From NCBI RefSeq assembly GCF_020177375.1, contig NZ_JAIWHV010000014.1, positions 16,232-80,231 of the forward strand: a stretch of 64,000 nucleotides of DNA, given 5' to 3'. A program made the translations under genes and the position numbers. A model generated the notes under the pieces. That model ran no database searches. It was not told where the DNA came from and was given only the letters and a program-made list of their open reading frames with translations. Origin of the DNA: Saliphagus infecundisoli (GTDB lineage: Archaea; Halobacteriota; Halobacteria; Halobacteriales; Natrialbaceae). Below, piece by piece: positions 36,111-45,241 of this stretch (positions are counted from its first letter, which is position 1; every line of letters starts with the position of its first letter).

Positions 36111-39100
36111 CTACAGCCACCTCCACTCGTCCGTCTGCTCGCGCAGAAATGACGCCATGTTCTCCCCGTGATTCGACGGGTCGTACTGTACGAAGGCGAA
36201 CTCGCACGGATTGTGATGATCCCCCATCTCGACGCGAAGCGGATAACAGCCCTTCTGGTCAACCTTCAGCAGTGCTTCCGAGAAGCCGTACTCCTCTTTC
36301 CCGGGAGTCGCTCCCTGGATGTATTCTTTCTCCGAGTCGGTGAGATCGAACCGCTCGGCCCACGTGTCGTCCATCTCTTCGAGATAGTGGAAGATTTTCA
36401 CGCTCATCTGGTCGATGATGATCTGGGCGTCCTCTTGCTTCTGCTCGCGATTCTCGTCGTCGACCGTATCCTTCTCGCCGTAGAACTCCCCGACCGACTG
36501 CGTACTGAAGATCATCGAGAGATCGTAGTGCCGCGAGTGACGGATCGCTTGTTTGAGGAAGGAGAGGTCTGACGAGTGCTTGGTCATGTAGTGGGACTCG
36601 TCCATCGCCATGATCGTCGGGTGTTCGCTCCGCTTGGCCTGCTGATAAACCAGCGAGGTGAGCGTCTGCATCATCAGGCCCGTCTTCGCCTCGCCCTCGT
36701 AGCGCTGGAGGTCTAGGTACAGCGTATCGGACTCGCTGATATCGAGTTCGGTTGGCTTCGTCAGGTGGTGGTAGATCCCACCCTCTTCGAACGCTGAGAT
36801 GTCGTTGTTCAGAATCCGAATCGCCGTCTCCTTCCGATCCTCCCAGGACTCCTCGTCGTCAGCGATCTCGTCGCGAACGAACTGGTCCGGGTCGTTCACC
36901 ATGTCCTCGAGTACCTGGATGGCGTCGGTGATCGTCGGACTCGGGCGGTCGTGGGTGGCAGGGGCTTCGGTGATCCCCGCTCGGTCAAACGCTACCTCGA
37001 TTGCCTTCTGCCACGTTCCCTTCTTGTCCGTGAGATCCAGATCCTCGAGCCGATAGTACGTCTGGATGAACGTCATTCCCCGGCGCTTGACGTCCTTGAG
37101 TGGGGTCGACTCGCCGATCCGTTTCAGCTTCTCCTCGGGCACTGCTTCGATCTCGAGGGGGTTGATTGGCGTTTCTCCACCGATCACGACGTGGTTGCCA
37201 TCGAAGATCTCACAGAGTCCCGTAAACTCGCGAACCGGGTCGATGAGAACCATCCGCGTCTCCGGATTTTGGATCTTGTGTCGAAGCAGGAACGTCTTCA
37301 GGGTGGTTGTCTTCCCCGAGCCGATCTTGCCGAAGATCCCCATGTTGTAGCCCGTACTTCGGCTGAACAGATCGAGGACCGTCGGTTCGCACCGATCGGC
37401 ATGGGTTCCAATCTCGACGCCGCCCGGCTCGATCAGGTTCTCGGAAGTCCACGGGATGAGCGCTGCGAGCCCATTGCTCGTCATAGTTACTTCCTCCCCC
37501 GTGTCGTCCTTCGCAAGCGGGGCGGCCGTCTGGTAGCCCTCGACCTGATGGTATTTCATCTCCTTCGCGTCGGCGTTCAACTCGCGAAGGCTCGTCCGGA
37601 CGGAGCGAATGGCCTTCTTCAGAAGCTTCGGCGAAGGAGCTCGAAGCTCGATATACGTTGTACTCTCGAAGAGTCCCGTGTCGGGTTGCTCGACGGACTC
37701 TTTGATGTCGCGGGCGGCCTCGTAGCTCTGCCTGTAACGCTCGGCAAAGGGGCTGTTTTTCTCCTCGGCATTCGCCGTCTTCTGCTCCATCGCATCGACC
37801 TGACTCTTCAACTCCCGACGCTTGTTATCGACGTCGAGACCCTGGAAGTGCGTCGAGGTCGTGGCTCGAACCCCTGGTTCATCGAAGTTCAAGATTGGCT
37901 CGAGCATTCCGAGTGGAGGACGTCCCGGCCAGTCACGGATCGCTAGCGTTGTCGAGTACGTATCATCGTCGAGAACGACGTAGCGCGGGCTCTCGGAAGG
38001 GTTGATTGAGTCCGGCGAGAGGAGTGACTGGTAGCGCCACTCAAGTTCGTCCTCGTCGGTCACGATCCCGACGGTCGCACCGTTGTTTAACGCCTCGGGC
38101 TCGTACTCAATCTCGGAAAACTCGCTGTCGTCGTCTTCGCCTTCCTCTTTCCCCTCTTGGTCGTCGGTGTCGTCGCCCTGCTCGCCGTCGTCTGCTCCTC
38201 GATCGTCGTCGGGGCGGCGGTCGCTGTCGGGACGGTCCTCCGGGTCGGGACTGGGACCGAAGTCGCTCCTGGGTCTTTCGTCTCCTTTCTGGCCGTCCCC
38301 GCTGATCTGCTCACGGAGCAACGTGGAGAGATCACTGCCACCGCCACGGGTTGAACTTCGACTCCGCCCTCGGTCCTTCCGATCATGCTCTCGGTCCTGA
38401 CTCTGCTCTTGATCCTGCCCGACGACCGTCCCACCGTCCGGGGCTGTCGCCGACGCGGAGACTCCTGGGGCCGCTTCACGCCGTGATCTGGTGTTTCCCG
38501 GGTCTGGGCGATCCGTGGTGAGATGGCTATAGTCGAGGTCGTGCTCGGGATCACCGGATTCCTCGTCGTCTACCGGCACCGGACACTGGCGAACGAGCGA
38601 CGTGAAATCCTCGTACTCGTAGACGTCGTCGCCTCGGTAGTAGTCCGCGAGCACTTTCGAAAATGCCGACGACGACAAGGGGACGGCCGTAATGTCCGAA
38701 TCAACCGAGCGGGCGAGCTCCGCCACCTCGTTCAAGCGCATCTCAAGCTTTTCGACCATCTCCTGGAGGTGCTCTTCGGAGCCCTCACGCTCTGCAAGCC
38801 GCTTTGCCGTCACGAACTTCCCGAGGATTGGCACCGCTGCGAGCCCCTCGTCGTCCACCGAAATAACGACGTCCTCGGGATCGACAGCGACGATGAAATA
38901 GTACTCGCGGGTCATCGTCGTCTCCTGTAAGACGCTCACCGTCCACGCTCGTTCCTCGCAAATGTCCGTGAGAACGTTCCGGGTGAGTGTCGTCTGGTCG
39001 TCGCCGTCCTCCTCAGCAGAGATTGCCTGCGACCGATACTCAGACCCTCGCTGTCGGTAGGTGTTCTCCCGGCTCTCGTAATCGACCGACCGCATCGTGT

Positions 39101-39713
39101 TGAACCACTGTGCGCCATAGTGCACCTTCGACGCGAGCGATCGGGCGAGACGGTTGACCTTCGTCCGCCACTCGTCTTCGTCCTTCGTCGCCATGTTCGC
39201 GGGCGTCACGCGCACCGCGCCGACAAGCGTCCCGTCTGACCGCTCGACTGCATGAGAGTCCCGGTACGCCTTCTTGACCTCGATAAACTCCTGGGTCGAA
39301 TCGTCTGTCCCTGATCCGAACACACTCCACTTGATGAGCGGCAGGGACGCGACTCGTCTCACAAACGATTCTGGCTCGGGCTGGCGGTCGCTGGTGGTCT
39401 CGTTGCTCATGGTATGGACGTATTCCGGTTGATCGGTGTAGTGGCGGTACAGGTCGATGACGTAGCGGTGAATCCGACGGTGCGACGGGGCCGCAAACAC
39501 GAGGATCGTCGAGACGATGAACGCCAGGAGGCCGATTGCCCCGAGCGGGAACGTCATTCCCGGTGGCGACAGGACGACCGCGACCGTCCAGAACGCGAAC
39601 GCCACCGCGTACACGATCACGAACTCGGAGAGCGCTCGACCGGCGATCTCCGGCTGCTTCACGATCGTATTCAGTACCTGATCGCGCCGTCGTTCCGATT
39701 GTTCAGTAGTCAT
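36111..39713 (-). CDS. VirB4-like transfer ATPase
   Basis: 1200 residues. Two N-terminal membrane helices (FVIVYAVAFAFWTVAVVL, GAIGLLAFIVSTILVFA). Residues about 400-540 are a disordered, highly charged insert. Walker A MGIFGKIGSGKTTTLKTFL is near 796 and Walker B TIMAMDESHYM near 1036, with QSVGEFYGE and a DTWAERFDLTDSEKEYIQG segment as in VirB4/TraC proteins. These ATPases power assembly of conjugative channels. The gene sits 18 bases after the VirB6-like gene. The size, about 400 more than bacterial VirB4, comes mainly from the insert and N-terminal part. Confidence 0.85.
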   Translation of the reverse strand: MTTEQSERRRDQVLNTIVKQPEIAGRALSEFVIVYAVAFAFWTVAVVLSPPGMTFPLGAIGLLAFIVSTILVFAAPSHRRIHRYVIDLYRHYTDQPEYVHTMSNETTSDRQPEPESFVRRVASLPLIKWSVFGSGTDDSTQEFIEVKKAYRDSHAVERSDGTLVGAVRVTPANMATKDEDEWRTKVNRLARSLASKVHYGAQWFNTMRSVDYESRENTYRQRGSEYRSQAISAEEDGDDQTTLTRNVLTDICEERAWTVSVLQETTMTREYYFIVAVDPEDVVISVDDEGLAAVPILGKFVTAKRLAEREGSEEHLQEMVEKLEMRLNEVAELARSVDSDITAVPLSSSAFSKVLADYYRGDDVYEYEDFTSLVRQCPVPVDDEESGDPEHDLDYSHLTTDRPDPGNTRSRREAAPGVSASATAPDGGTVVGQDQEQSQDREHDRKDRGRSRSSTRGGGSDLSTLLREQISGDGQKGDERPRSDFGPSPDPEDRPDSDRRPDDDRGADDGEQGDDTDDQEGKEEGEDDDSEFSEIEYEPEALNNGATVGIVTDEDELEWRYQSLLSPDSINPSESPRYVVLDDDTYSTTLAIRDWPGRPPLGMLEPILNFDEPGVRATTSTHFQGLDVDNKRRELKSQVDAMEQKTANAEEKNSPFAERYRQSYEAARDIKESVEQPDTGLFESTTYIELRAPSPKLLKKAIRSVRTSLRELNADAKEMKYHQVEGYQTAAPLAKDDTGEEVTMTSNGLAALIPWTSENLIEPGGVEIGTHADRCEPTVLDLFSRSTGYNMGIFGKIGSGKTTTLKTFLLRHKIQNPETRMVLIDPVREFTGLCEIFDGNHVVIGGETPINPLEIEAVPEEKLKRIGESTPLKDVKRRGMTFIQTYYRLEDLDLTDKKGTWQKAIEVAFDRAGITEAPATHDRPSPTITDAIQVLEDMVNDPDQFVRDEIADDEESWEDRKETAIRILNNDISAFEEGGIYHHLTKPTELDISESDTLYLDLQRYEGEAKTGLMMQTLTSLVYQQAKRSEHPTIMAMDESHYMTKHSSDLSFLKQAIRHSRHYDLSMIFSTQSVGEFYGEKDTVDDENREQKQEDAQIIIDQMSVKIFHYLEEMDDTWAERFDLTDSEKEYIQGATPGKEEYGFSEALLKVDQKGCYPLRVEMGDHHNPCEFAFVQYDPSNHGENMASFLREQTDEWRWL

Positions 39714-39731
39714 GGTGTGATCTGAAGCCTC

Positions 39732-41261
39732 CTAGTCGGACACCTGTCGATAGGCATCCACGTCGTCTCGACGCCCGCCGATTGAACCGACTGCACGCGC
39801 CGAGGACGCCTGCTCACGGTCGCGAGACGCTTGGCGAACCATCGTCGTCCGCTCGGCCTGCGTACTTCCGGCACCTGGACCGCGCTTGTGGACACGCGGA
39901 TCCAGCGACGGCTCTTTCTCGGTCGAGATGAGTCCGATCCGCTCCCCGATATTCACCGCCCTGCTTCGACTAGCGGCTGCACCACCTGACACGATGTCAC
40001 GAGCACGGCCCCCAGCGCGTCTCGCCTGTTGTGGGGTCTTCACGTCGTAACCCATCCGGCTTCGGCGCTGGAGTCCTGCACCGATCGCTCCTGCTGAACC
40101 AGCCATGAGCGCGTTCGTAACGAACATCGCTTTCATGATCGCGAGCGGGACCAGGATCGCAATCACGAGCGTCCCCAACGTGAGAATCACCCCAGCCATG
40201 CCACTCGCATTGAAGCCCCACTCGATGCTGATCGCTGCGCTGAACAGCACAGCTGCTGGGATCGGCATGATCAACAGCCCGATATACGACCAGATGAACA
40301 ACGACCCGATCCGGCGAACGATCTTGTGGGGGCCGAGTAAGGCAAACGAGATCGCGAACGGGAACAGGAACGGCATGACCATGTAGAGGAGCGTCCAGCG
40401 AAAGCCCCAGAGAAGCGCGAAGACGATGGCCTTCAGCCATCCGAAGAGGTAGATCCCACCGGCTGCAGCGACTGACGCGCTCCCCAACTGCGGGAGGTTG
40501 GCGGTCAGTTCCTCCGTTGTCGGTCCGAACCACGAAGCGATCGAGTCTGCCGCGAGGTGCAGGAGCGAAGTGAGCGGCCATGCGAGGGCGAACGCAACGA
40601 TACCGCCCATAATCATCAGCGCCCACGACGATGCCTGATACGAGTTGAAGAACGTCCCGAACGGAAGGATCGTCGCGACGACCATGATCGATAGCACCAT
40701 GAAGAACAGGACGACCGGCGACACCGCTCCGATGTAGATCTCGTCATAGAGCGCGTTATAGTGGTCGTCTGTCGGCGTTCCAAAGACACCCATCCAGCCG
40801 TCGTTATCCATCGTTGGCGTGCTCGTAGCGAACTCGATTGAGCCCTCGAGAATCGCCTCAAACGTGGATTGAGCCGTCTCATCGATCCACTCAACAACGT
40901 GATTGACCATCGCGACGGCGATGTTTCGTGGGTCTAACTGCGAGAATCCAAACCCACCGCCGCCTCTTCCAATCCCGCCCTCGTCATCGCTCTCGTTGTC
41001 ATCAGCGTCGTCTCCCTCTTGGTCAGCGACTTCATCTCCTCTTCCACCGTCGAGAATGCCGTCACCACTCGCGTTCTCGTCACCACCGGCCCCGTCATCG
41101 CTTTCGTTGTCATCCTCGACGTCGGGCACTGGCCCATCGTCGTCCGTCTCATTGCCTCCTTCCTGAGCAGTGACTCCGTCGAGAAAAATCCCTGGCGCAA
41201 GCACTAGACCGGGTACCAACCCGATGAGGAGGATGACACGGAACCAACTAACTCGGCGCAC
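39732..41261 (-). CDS. VirB6/TrbL-like polytopic membrane protein
   Basis: 509 residues. A signal-like first helix (VILLIGLVPGLVLAPGIFL) is followed by about 80 acidic, disordered residues outside the cell. Then come at least six membrane helices (VLFFMVLSIMVVATILPF, ALMIMGGIVAFALAWPL, IVFALLWGFRWTLLYMVMPF, and more) and a basic cytoplasmic tail rich in Arg/Ala. Gene position next to VirB4-like, topology and size fit the VirB6/TrbL channel component; sequence alone would not prove it. Confidence 0.65.
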   Translation of the reverse strand: MRRVSWFRVILLIGLVPGLVLAPGIFLDGVTAQEGGNETDDDGPVPDVEDDNESDDGAGGDENASGDGILDGGRGDEVADQEGDDADDNESDDEGGIGRGGGGFGFSQLDPRNIAVAMVNHVVEWIDETAQSTFEAILEGSIEFATSTPTMDNDGWMGVFGTPTDDHYNALYDEIYIGAVSPVVLFFMVLSIMVVATILPFGTFFNSYQASSWALMIMGGIVAFALAWPLTSLLHLAADSIASWFGPTTEELTANLPQLGSASVAAAGGIYLFGWLKAIVFALLWGFRWTLLYMVMPFLFPFAISFALLGPHKIVRRIGSLFIWSYIGLLIMPIPAAVLFSAAISIEWGFNASGMAGVILTLGTLVIAILVPLAIMKAMFVTNALMAGSAGAIGAGLQRRSRMGYDVKTPQQARRAGGRARDIVSGGAAASRSRAVNIGERIGLISTEKEPSLDPRVHKRGPGAGSTQAERTTMVRQASRDREQASSARAVGSIGGRRDDVDAYRQVSD

Positions 41262-41267
41262 TGGACA

Positions 41268-41720
41268 TCACCCCAGAATCGGGATGCACGAAGGGACGTT
41301 GAGGCTACCGACGCCCACAGCGAGCACAAGCACGCTGATCCCGAAGAGGACGAATCCGACGGCAATCGGGATTCGCCCCATCATTGAGTAGCCGGTCTGC
41401 ATCCACCAGCCACTCACCGGCAGCGCCTCGATCGCGCCACCAAGGAAAATCGCAGTGACGATCACACCGAAGAACATGAAGATCGCCACCCAGACAGCGA
41501 GCTCCATGAAGTCTCCAGCGGGAGTCGCGCAGATCTCCTCACCCATCTGAAGCGGGTAAACGAATTGTTCAGAGGACGCAGGCGCTGCTGCAACCACTCC
41601 CGAGAACAGTGACAGTGCAACCGTAACCACAAGGACCGTCATAGCAGCACGCACGCTGGAGCGCGACTCCAGAGTCGGAATCTGTGCATCACGGACGAGT
41701 GTTGCCAGCCGATTGTTCAT
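41268..41720 (-). CDS. small membrane protein, pilin or VirB2/VirB3-like candidate
   Basis: 150 residues from the ATG at 41720. A first hydrophobic segment ends with VVAAAPASSEQ, a likely signal cleavage. Two or three further helices follow (LAVWVAIFMFFGVIVTAIFL and IPIAVGFVLFGISVLVLAVG). Two Cys lie outside (EEICATP and VPSCIPI) and may pair. It is the first gene of the transfer operon, 6 bases before the VirB6-like gene, where VirB2/TrbC pilins are often found. Confidence 0.6.
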   Translation of the reverse strand: MNNRLATLVRDAQIPTLESRSSVRAAMTVLVVTVALSLFSGVVAAAPASSEQFVYPLQMGEEICATPAGDFMELAVWVAIFMFFGVIVTAIFLGGAIEALPVSGWWMQTGYSMMGRIPIAVGFVLFGISVLVLAVGVGSLNVPSCIPILG

Positions 41721-41853
41721 TGACACCAGCTCCACTGGAACGCAAGTCGAACCTGATAATAACCGCTATGCCTATAATATGATATATAGCCGTAACGTAT
41801 TTAGTTTTAGTTAGACCTACCTCGCTATATGGATTTCACATGGAGGTTCCATC
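41721..41853. promoter_or_regulatory. divergent promoter of transfer operon and surface-protein operon
   Basis: AT-rich centre with CCTATAATATGATATATAG (about 41771-41789). On the plus side ATGGA-GG-TTCCAT forms a small palindrome that contains a GGAGG site 8 bases before the ATG at 41854. It would coordinate the two opposite operons. Confidence 0.5.
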
Positions 41854-42069
41854 ATGGGTGCTGAGTCTGAAACGGGCGAAATCGCGACCTACCAGGGAAC
41901 GATCAATCGAGAGGTATCGGAAGAGTTCAAACAGTGCGTTTCGCGGAAAGTAAATATAGATGATAAGATGAACGAGGTCATCACAGGCCGGACTAAGACA
42001 CAGAACGAACGCGAACAGCGATTAGCACAGTTGGAACACAGCGACCAGGTAGAGTCGCTCACAGAGTAA
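41854..42069 (+). CDS. small acidic helical protein
   Basis: 71 residues, predicted largely helical (EVSEEFKQCVSRKVNIDDKM, RTKTQNEREQRLAQLEHSDQ), possibly a coiled coil. No family recognised. First gene of the plus-strand unit divergent from the transfer operon; 2 bases before the next gene. Confidence 0.6.
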   Translation: MGAESETGEIATYQGTINREVSEEFKQCVSRKVNIDDKMNEVITGRTKTQNEREQRLAQLEHSDQVESLTE

Positions 42070-42071
42070 CA

Positions 42072-42317
42072 ATGCCAGTGTATTTCAAGCGAACAGATGC
42101 AAAGCTCGGTCGGTTAATCGCCGTCTGTACCGTGATCGCTGCCGTCTTCTTCCTCGGGGGAGGCGACGTCCTTCCGGCATTCGTTTTCGCGATCGCTGGC
42201 GGCTTCCTGTTTATACAAAGTGACCCACAGCAGTCAGCACTTCGCGATTTCGGGGTGAAGCTCATCTACTTCGTGCTGATCGCGCTTGGAATCGGCCTCT
42301 ATCACGGGTTCAACTAA
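42072..42317 (+). CDS. small membrane protein
   Basis: 81 residues with three closely packed hydrophobic segments (LIAVCTVIAAVFFLGGG, LPAFVFAIAGGFLFIQ, GVKLIYFVLIALGIGLY). Unknown family. It sits between a helical protein and Tat lipoproteins in one plus-strand unit, so it may help anchor or export them, or belong to the transfer apparatus. Confidence 0.62.
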   Translation: MPVYFKRTDAKLGRLIAVCTVIAAVFFLGGGDVLPAFVFAIAGGFLFIQSDPQQSALRDFGVKLIYFVLIALGIGLYHGFN

Positions 42318-42333
42318 CCGAAACGAGAGAACC

Positions 42334-43815
42334 ATGGCCCAGCAGGAACCTCGATCCGGCGGGAACTCCACTGATGACGGCGTGTGGTCCCGACGGAAGC
42401 TGCTCAGATCAGGTGCGTCGGCCGCGGCTATTGGATTCGCGGCACTGGCTGGCTGTACCGACGAAGATCTTGCGGAGAACGAACAGAGTGAGACAAGCGG
42501 AGGTGGGACAATCGGCGGTATGGCCCCACCCTCGCTCGATCCCTCAACGTATGACAGCTACTTCGATCGTGTTGTCGTCGCAACTGACGTCGGTGCTGAT
42601 CCGACGGGAGAACAACCGATCGACTCGATCCTGAACGCCGAACTCCGACCGGGAACGCTGTTGCATTTCCCCGAAGGCATCTACAAGATGAACTCGGGGT
42701 TTCGAGCGACCGGAAGGACGGGGAATCTCGGGATCACGGGCAATCGAGCTGTGATTCGCCATGGTGAGGTCGAGGCCATCCACAGACACACGGTCGATCG
42801 GGGAGAGTACAGCGGCACCACGATGATGTTCCGTATCGGGACGTCGTCACGGCCACATCACGGACATTTCGTGTTTGGCGGTCTCATCTTCGATTGGGCG
42901 TGGCACGAAAACGCGGGAATGCAGGGTCTCAATGCGTTCATCAACGGGCAGGCTGAGATCCGAAATATCGTCTTTCACGGAACGCATTCGCTCGGATCAT
43001 TCGCCAATTTGCGCGTCGCAACGGCTTCACCCGATTCCGTGGCCCTCGTTGACTCGATCGATATGCGCGGCGGCGGGCTCCACTACATCGATACGATCAA
43101 CACCCGAGAAGAGCGCCGGTTCGATGACGGACCCGAGCACCCCGATTTCGGGCAAAGCTGGGGCTCGACGGGGTTCACTGGCCATCCCGATCAGCAAGGG
43201 ACGACCGTGATCCGCAACATGGTCTGTGGCCCATGGCCCGATAACACGGTCTACCCTCGGGGGGGTACCGGCCGAAAGATCGTCTCTGGGTGCACCGTCT
43301 GGAACGGCGGTGGGTCCCAGATTCGGAACAATGGAGGCGACGATTGGGAACCCGTCGACTGGCTGGATGGAACCGACGACAAAGAGGAAGCCCTCAACGG
43401 GCCGTATCCAGGCTCCGTGATCGAAAACTGCCACGTACTGATCGATCGCAAGCCGGATGGTGTCTACATCGCCCCACGTGGAATCCTGCTCCAGGACGGC
43501 CCGCAACTCGTTCGTAACTGCGAAATCGAAATTGCGTTTTCCGAGGCCGGCGGTGCGGGCGGGACGTATGGAATCGGCACTCGCGGCGAAGGCGGGTCCG
43601 CACCGGCCGGCCCAGCGGTCGTCGAGGACTGCGTGATTACGCTCCACGAGGATGCGAACGCAGTGTACGTCTCGCCGTACACGAATTCGATCGACTTCCG
43701 TGAGATGCAGATCAACGTCGTTGGGTGGAATCCGGTGTCCTCGAGTGCGTTGATGGGTGGTGAAGCTCCCCGGATGGATCAGCTGACGGTCAACACAATT
43801 CCAAACAATGGATAG
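42334..43815 (+). CDS. Tat-exported lipoprotein with right-handed beta-helix
   Basis: 493 residues from the ATG at 42334. VWSRRKLLRSGASAAAIGFA and lipobox ALAGC form a Tat lipoprotein signal; an earlier in-frame start at 42286 would bury it. The mature part has the rhythm of parallel beta-helix proteins (VIRNMVCGPWPDNTVYPRGG, VIENCHVLIDRKPDGVYIAP, LVRNCEIEIAFSEAGGAGG, VVEDCVITLHEDANAVYVSP), starting with a pectate-lyase-like opening VVVATDVGADPTGEQPIDSI. These folds bind or cut polysaccharides or act as adhesins. Its stop overlaps the next gene by 8 bases. Close to the transfer operon, it may mediate cell contact. Confidence 0.78.
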   Translation: MAQQEPRSGGNSTDDGVWSRRKLLRSGASAAAIGFAALAGCTDEDLAENEQSETSGGGTIGGMAPPSLDPSTYDSYFDRVVVATDVGADPTGEQPIDSILNAELRPGTLLHFPEGIYKMNSGFRATGRTGNLGITGNRAVIRHGEVEAIHRHTVDRGEYSGTTMMFRIGTSSRPHHGHFVFGGLIFDWAWHENAGMQGLNAFINGQAEIRNIVFHGTHSLGSFANLRVATASPDSVALVDSIDMRGGGLHYIDTINTREERRFDDGPEHPDFGQSWGSTGFTGHPDQQGTTVIRNMVCGPWPDNTVYPRGGTGRKIVSGCTVWNGGGSQIRNNGGDDWEPVDWLDGTDDKEEALNGPYPGSVIENCHVLIDRKPDGVYIAPRGILLQDGPQLVRNCEIEIAFSEAGGAGGTYGIGTRGEGGSAPAGPAVVEDCVITLHEDANAVYVSPYTNSIDFREMQINVVGWNPVSSSALMGGEAPRMDQLTVNTIPNNG

Positions 43816-44584
43816 ACGAGAACTCTTGGCGACTGGCGGCGTCTCGCTCATCGCAATCGCTGGCTGTCTCGGCACGTACGAGGTCGCAAGACAGTCGGGC
43901 CTCATGCCGAAGGGAGACGATAGTGGCTCCGGTTCGGACAGTGATTCGGACGAGGGTGGGCCGGAACTGAGCGACGATGCCGATGATCCGCTAGCCGATA
44001 CTAGTGAAAGTGAAGACGACAGCCCGCTCGAGGACAACGAGAACAGCGAGAACGAGAGCAAACCCGTACCGAAGGACAACGAGAGTAACGACTCGGACGA
44101 ATCCTACGAACCTGATGATGGCCCGCTCCTTGACGATGTGAACGAGACGGTCAGTAACGAGACCAAGCGAAGCGGAACAAACGATACCGACGAGAGCCTC
44201 GTTGACGAACCAGAGGCCAACAGGAGCGACGAGAACGAGACTGACGGGAACGAATCAGGCGAGGTGCCTGACGATCGCCCAGAGGACCCGGCCGAGCACG
44301 TCACCTGGATTGAGACCGATCACGAAATCTTCGAGACGGAATACGGTGATTCAGAGGTGATCATCCTCGGCGAGATTCGCAACGAAACTGGCTACGACCT
44401 CTCGTATCTCCGTGTCGGCGGGCAGGGCTATCTCGATGGCGAACTCATCACCGAAAACTCGATCGAAATCGCCGGATTAGCCACTGGAGATACCCTCACT
44501 ATCGAAATCCCACTCTACGTCGAACCAGAAGCCATAGACGAGTATCGGTACGGTGTGTGGGAAGCCGAATACGTCGAAGAATAA
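43808..44584 (+). CDS. Tat lipoprotein with acidic linker and FxLYD-like domain
   Basis: 258 residues. DRRELLATGGVSLIAIAGC is a Tat signal plus lipobox. Residues about 35-160 are an Asp/Glu/Ser/Asn-rich, presumably extended and glycosylated stalk. The last 85 residues (YGDSEVIILGEIRNETGYDL, YLRVGGQGYLDGELI) match the FxLYD beta-sandwich. Translation is coupled to the beta-helix gene by overlap. Probably two surface proteins working together. Confidence 0.75.
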   Translation: MDRRELLATGGVSLIAIAGCLGTYEVARQSGLMPKGDDSGSGSDSDSDEGGPELSDDADDPLADTSESEDDSPLEDNENSENESKPVPKDNESNDSDESYEPDDGPLLDDVNETVSNETKRSGTNDTDESLVDEPEANRSDENETDGNESGEVPDDRPEDPAEHVTWIETDHEIFETEYGDSEVIILGEIRNETGYDLSYLRVGGQGYLDGELITENSIEIAGLATGDTLTIEIPLYVEPEAIDEYRYGVWEAEYVEE

Positions 44585-44596
44585 ACCTCAGACACC

Positions 44597-45241
44597 TCAG
44601 ACGTACGATTCCCACACCCGCTTCTGATAGGCTGCAACGCTGACCATCGCAACTCCGATCACACCGAGAACCAGGGCGATCGTACCGAGCCAGGACCGGT
44701 CTTCGACCTCGGACTCGACGGACACTCGGTCAGGGTTCGTTTTGTGTAGTTCCCACACGGCGACGTTTCCGTTCTCAATCTCCGTCGCGTCCGTCTCGGT
44801 GATTTCGCCAGGCATTTCGACACGATACGTGTACCCGTTGAGGTCTGTGACGTCATCGCTTATTGATGCAGTGAACGCTACCGTCTCGTTCTCGGTGACT
44901 CTCGTCGTGATATACGATACCTCCTCAACAGTCACCTTCTGAGCGATGAGTTCAACGACGACCGTTCCATTCTCCCGGCGATCCTCATATTCGACGTCGC
45001 TGAAGCCGTCTTCGTTGGTTTCGAGCTCGTCAGCGAACTGCTCACCAACGCTCTCGTAGCCGCTTGATGTCGCATCCTCAAGGGCCAGTGCGTACACTTC
45101 CTGGCTCATTTCAGCCTCGGCTCGTACTTGCTCGATCTCTCCCTCGTTATCAACAGTCGTCGTCATCGTCACGTCCACGCACCCGCCTAACAGGCAGAGC
45201 AGAACGACCGCCGCCACCACCTTCACTCGTCGGCCGCTCAT
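44597..45241 (-). CDS. lipoprotein with C-terminal membrane anchor (LppM-like)
   Basis: 214 residues. VVAAVVLLCLLGGC is a Sec-type lipoprotein signal, and DVTMTTTVDNEGEIEQVRAE opens a beta/alpha domain resembling LppM/DUF3153. A C-terminal helix (TIALVLGVIGVAMVSVAAYQ) plus a short basic tail gives a second anchor. Its start overlaps the upstream membrane gene by 4 bases. Envelope function, not known in detail. Confidence 0.65.
   Translation of the reverse strand: MSGRRVKVVAAVVLLCLLGGCVDVTMTTTVDNEGEIEQVRAEAEMSQEVYALALEDATSSGYESVGEQFADELETNEDGFSDVEYEDRRENGTVVVELIAQKVTVEEVSYITTRVTENETVAFTASISDDVTDLNGYTYRVEMPGEITETDATEIENGNVAVWELHKTNPDRVSVESEVEDRSWLGTIALVLGVIGVAMVSVAAYQKRVWESYV

Noticed and set aside
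43027..44079. 350-codon minus-strand frame opposite the two surface lipoproteins
   Set aside because: It mirrors the acidic Ser/Asp linker and beta-helix codons of genes with clear Tat signals; product is low-complexity Ser/Leu and arginine.
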